From Sphingomonadales bacterium (lineage in GTDB: Bacteria > Pseudomonadota > Alphaproteobacteria > Sphingomonadales > Sphingomonadaceae): a DNA stretch of 8,201 bases. Both the position numbers and the translations under genes were made by a program. The stretch covers positions 1 to 8,201 of the forward strand of contig JAIYAA010000299.1 of assembly GCA_027489295.1 (NCBI GenBank). Reading direction: 5' to 3'. The notes below the pieces were generated by a model. The model did not search any database. It worked only from the letters and a program-made list of their open reading frames with translations, and was not told the DNA's origin. Below, piece by piece: positions 6,801 through 8,201 of the stretch (its first letter is position 1; every line of letters begins with the position of its first letter).

Positions 6801-8201
6801 GCCGTGGCGTTCACGGTGGACGCGTCGAGCAGCAGCGTCTGCACGATCAGCGGCGGGGTGGTCAGCTTCACCGGGGCAGGCAGCTGCACGGTGAACGCGA
6901 ACCAGGCCGGCAACGCCAGCTATGGTGCGGCGAGCCAGGTGCAGCAGAACTTTGTCGTCGGGCTTGCGTCACAGGCGATCAGCTTCGGCACACTCCCCGA
7001 CGTCGCGATCACGGTCGGCAGCGTCTCGTTGAGCGCAAGTGCGAGCTCCGGACTCCCGGTCAGCTTTGCCAGCAGCACGGCTGCCGTCTGTATGGTATCG
7101 GGCGGCACGGCAACGTTCGTCGCGCAGGGCCTCTGCACGATCGTCGCAAGCCAGGGCGGAGACATGACCTGGAGCGCGGCGTCTACCGTTACCCGCAGCT
7201 TCACGATACGCCCGGCGACCCTTGCGATTGCCAGCGGTGCGGTCGATGCATCGAAGGTGGGCGCCAGCTTTTCGCACGCTAGCAGCGCCACCGGTGGCGT
7301 CGCACCGTACAGCTTCAGCATTGCCTCGGGTGCGCTGCCGGCAGGTGTCCGTCTCGACGCCGCCACAGGGCTCGCCAGCGGGACCCCGACGGTCGCGGGC
7401 AGCTTCAGCTACACCGTCACGGTGCGAGACAGCGCAGCAACGCCGAGCACCGCAACAGCCGGCGCGGTGAGCGGAACCATTGCCCAGGGCGACCAGAGCC
7501 TAAGCTTCACCTCGACGCCGCCAAATTCCGTGCCGGTTGGCGGCACGGCCTATTCGGTCGCCGCGATCTCGACGGCGGGTCTCGCTCCCAGCTTTGCCAT
7601 CGATACAGCCAGTGCGGGTGCCTGCACGATCAGCGCGAACATAGTTAGTTTTTCGGCTGCGGGAACGTGCATCGTGATCGCCTCTCAGGCGGGCGACGCC
7701 AACTATGCTGCAGCGACTGCGCTTCGCCAGGCGATCACGGTGGTCGCCGCACCGGTGGCGGGGAATCGCTTCGACGTCGCTGTACCCTATTCCGGTGCGG
7801 GAACCGCCATCGATCTTGCCGCAAGCATCAGCGGGGGCGTACACAATGCGATCGCCATCGTCATGGTGCCCGCGCACGGCACGGCGAGCGTCGCGGGCGA
7901 TGTTGTAACCTATGTCCCGGCCAGCGGCTATTTCGGTGCCGACAGCTTCACCTACACAGCCACGGGTCCGGGGGGCACGTCCGGCCCGGCGACGGTGTCG
8001 ATCACCATCGCGACGCCGGCGGTGCCGACGGCGGGCGCCGTCAGTGCCGAGGTGGCCTATGGCAGCACGGGGCAGGCGATCCCGCTGGCGCCGGGCGGCG
8101 GCTACACCACGCTGGCGGTGGGAGCCGCACCGGCCAAGGGAACGGTGACGGTGAGCGGCACCAGCGCCAGCTACGTACCGAACAGCGGCAGCTTCGGCGC
8201 C
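3834..8201 (+). CDS. Giant exported multi-Ig-domain protein, probable surface adhesin (C-terminus outside window)
   Basis: The frame from ATG 3834 stays open for 1456 codons to the edge. GAAGGGG five bases upstream supports this start. Residues 1-41 are a long signal peptide (basic start, hydrophobic core about 20-37, cleavage after AHA). Order after that: an unrecognised domain (42-201, Cys46 and Cys198 near its ends); a DUF11-like domain (202-320, Cys263/Cys268); a Big_1-like domain (about 324-428); an IPT/TIG domain (432-518); an Ig-like module with Cys550/Cys560 (520-600); a Big-type module (600-690, GTAEADATLTVYLDG); an HYR/He_PIG domain (689-785); four tandem Cys-containing repeats (786-1127); a second He_PIG-like domain (1128-1218); a fifth repeat (1221-1305); and cadherin-like modules (1306 to the edge). 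Composition is rich in Ser, Thr, Ala and Gly and poor in Lys and Glu. A role in adhesion or biofilm is inferred. The export and anchoring route would be shown by the missing C-terminus. Confidence 0.9.
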   Translation, partial: MKFNIGCILRDLLLRKVSCVSGAVVATAAGAVLLVPASAHAQSSGCMAVNDGLMNMRSVYVNGAAQPTSTAGYVASGSTGVTSAVISMIRMSLSYNDSIATSYVPDNSTALSFTIGDQLTFVASLESGLSGTGTSRVRFRNNLSLTDTNGTQKQFTASDTSTKTSSYTINSALQEIGVYTSNVGNAGVTAVVNATVTCIPFIDSSLSLGVSMSHVGTPQQGGTVDYTITPSASGANTGTNLALAFSLPSGMTFNSGSGAGWSCTSTRCVYSNTIANGASGNPLTLRLNIASNAASSLTPSVTLTGGNAAASATASDPTSIVVVQTPASVSITGGNNQTASVGAAFASPLSVTVRDGSNAIIANSSVTFTAPGSGASGTFSNSSNSITVTTDGSGVASAGTFTANSTGGAYTVTATAGSVSSTFSLTNSAVVAPSVTGLSPTGGPTTGGTTVVLTGTGFTGATAVSFGGNAASGFTVESATQIRATAPASSAGTVDVTVTTPSGTSATGAAAQFTYATPPTTPTLTSTPAAVTNSTSATFQFTVASGSAECAIDGGSFASCTSPKTYTGLADGSHSFQVRATSVGGTSTAASYSWTVDATAPAAPVVSTPADSSERVVTDRAVSGTAEADATLTVYLDGSADGTTTSDGSGAWTYTLTALTAGAHSVKARAADAAGNSSADSAVRSFTAYSALTATQAYTSITATANTTTFNALLAVTASGGKTPRTFAISGGTLPTGVTFDTSTGALNGTPTTSLAATSFTITVTDALAQTASKSVLLTVASDRGQTLSFTSTAPSAAVVGGLTYTATATASSGLTAALTVDATSSTICTLSGSTVSFIGAGTCTINANQAGNTSYDAAPQVQQSFTVSRGSQTIGFTSTAPSAAVVGGTTYAPTATATSGLTVNLTVDSSSSSVCSIVGGVVSFAGVGTCRLNADQAGDANYNAAIQVQQSFVVGLASQTISFTSTAPSAAVVGGASYTPAATATSGLAVAFTVDASSSSVCTISGGVVSFTGAGSCTVNANQAGNASYGAASQVQQNFVVGLASQAISFGTLPDVAITVGSVSLSASASSGLPVSFASSTAAVCMVSGGTATFVAQGLCTIVASQGGDMTWSAASTVTRSFTIRPATLAIASGAVDASKVGASFSHASSATGGVAPYSFSIASGALPAGVRLDAATGLASGTPTVAGSFSYTVTVRDSAATPSTATAGAVSGTIAQGDQSLSFTSTPPNSVPVGGTAYSVAAISTAGLAPSFAIDTASAGACTISANIVSFSAAGTCIVIASQAGDANYAAATALRQAITVVAAPVAGNRFDVAVPYSGAGTAIDLAASISGGVHNAIAIVMVPAHGTASVAGDVVTYVPASGYFGADSFTYTATGPGGTSGPATVSITIATPAVPTAGAVSAEVAYGSTGQAIPLAPGGGYTTLAVGAAPAKGTVTVSGTSASYVPNSGSFGA
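6189..7214 (+). repeat. Four tandem 87-codon-class repeats within the giant gene
   Basis: Units begin with the codons for QTLSF, QTIGF, QTISF and QAISF at 6189, 6450, 6711 and 6972, a period of exactly 261 bases (87 codons). The first three share FTSTAPSAAVVGG near their start and QVQQSF or QVQQNF at their end. The fourth is more diverged and four residues shorter before its first cysteine. Each unit has two cysteines 15 residues apart (829/844, 916/931, 1003/1018, 1086/1101), flanking a C-T-I-type strand and a G-A-G-T-C-type turn. The pattern matches a common Ig-like repeat of secreted bacterial proteins that usually reads TFVGAGTCTINANQAGN. Confidence 0.9.
7494..7745 (+). repeat. Fifth, displaced copy of the Cys-containing repeat
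   Basis: Starts QSLSFTSTPPNSVPVGG and contains CTISANIVSFSAAGTC with Cys1264 and Cys1279, again 15 residues apart, followed by ASQAGDANYAAA. It is separated from the other four by a He_PIG-like domain of about 90 residues, which shows module shuffling and not simple end-to-end amplification. Confidence 0.85.
7749..8201 (+). repeat. Cadherin-like module pair, second copy cut by the window edge
   Basis: The first unit (residues 1306 to about 1395) ends with the family hallmark HGTASVAGDVVTYVPASGYF followed by GADSFTYTATGPGGTSGPA. The second unit (from about 1396) repeats the pattern with KGTVTVSGTSASYVPNSGSF before the edge. Such modules commonly occur in long tandem arrays in giant secreted proteins, so more copies probably follow to the right. 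Confidence 0.75.

Noticed and set aside
6189..7214. CRISPR-like periodicity
   Set aside because: The 261-base period is protein-coding, in frame and continuous, without short repeats separated by unique spacers.

Overview
The window reads as chromosomal DNA of a high-GC alphaproteobacterium, most likely a sphingomonad. This placement is inferred from base composition, codon use and the look of the proteins; there is no rRNA or other marker gene. No tRNA, rRNA, CRISPR array, transposase or integrase was found.

Left part (1-1527, minus strand): the start of a chemotaxis operon in the order STAS-domain protein, CheY-like single-domain receiver, CheA histidine kinase. The genes overlap by ATGA and GTGA, so they are probably translationally coupled. 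CheA runs off the left edge after its phosphotransfer domain, its middle domain and the first residues of the dimerisation helix. A 10-bp-period direct repeat of TACGTAGC lies just upstream of the operon and resembles FixJ/NarL-type regulator sites.

Middle part (1528-3833): a non-coding stretch of about 370 bp, then three small genes in alternating orientation. They are a GNAT acetyltransferase (minus), a 99-residue protein resembling the DUF6916 family (plus), and a 211-residue phage-tail-collar / microcystin-dependent-protein homologue (minus). An AT-richer divergent intergenic region of 325 bp follows.

Right part (3834-8201, plus strand): one uninterrupted reading frame of 1456 codons that leaves the window still open. 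It encodes an exported, Ser/Thr/Ala/Gly-rich protein. In order it has a signal peptide, an unrecognised N-terminal domain, a DUF11-like domain, a Big_1-like domain, an IPT/TIG domain, two further Ig-like modules, an HYR/He_PIG-type putative Ig domain, four tandem 87-residue-class repeats, a second He_PIG-like domain, a fifth repeat, and one and a half cadherin-like modules. This is the architecture of a giant surface adhesin; the C-terminal anchor lies beyond the edge.

The GNAT, DUF6916-like, tail-collar and giant Ig-like genes may form one accessory surface cassette inserted beside core chemotaxis genes. That is an inference from proximity and from a recollection that these small families often occur together. 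No experimental function is known to me for the set.
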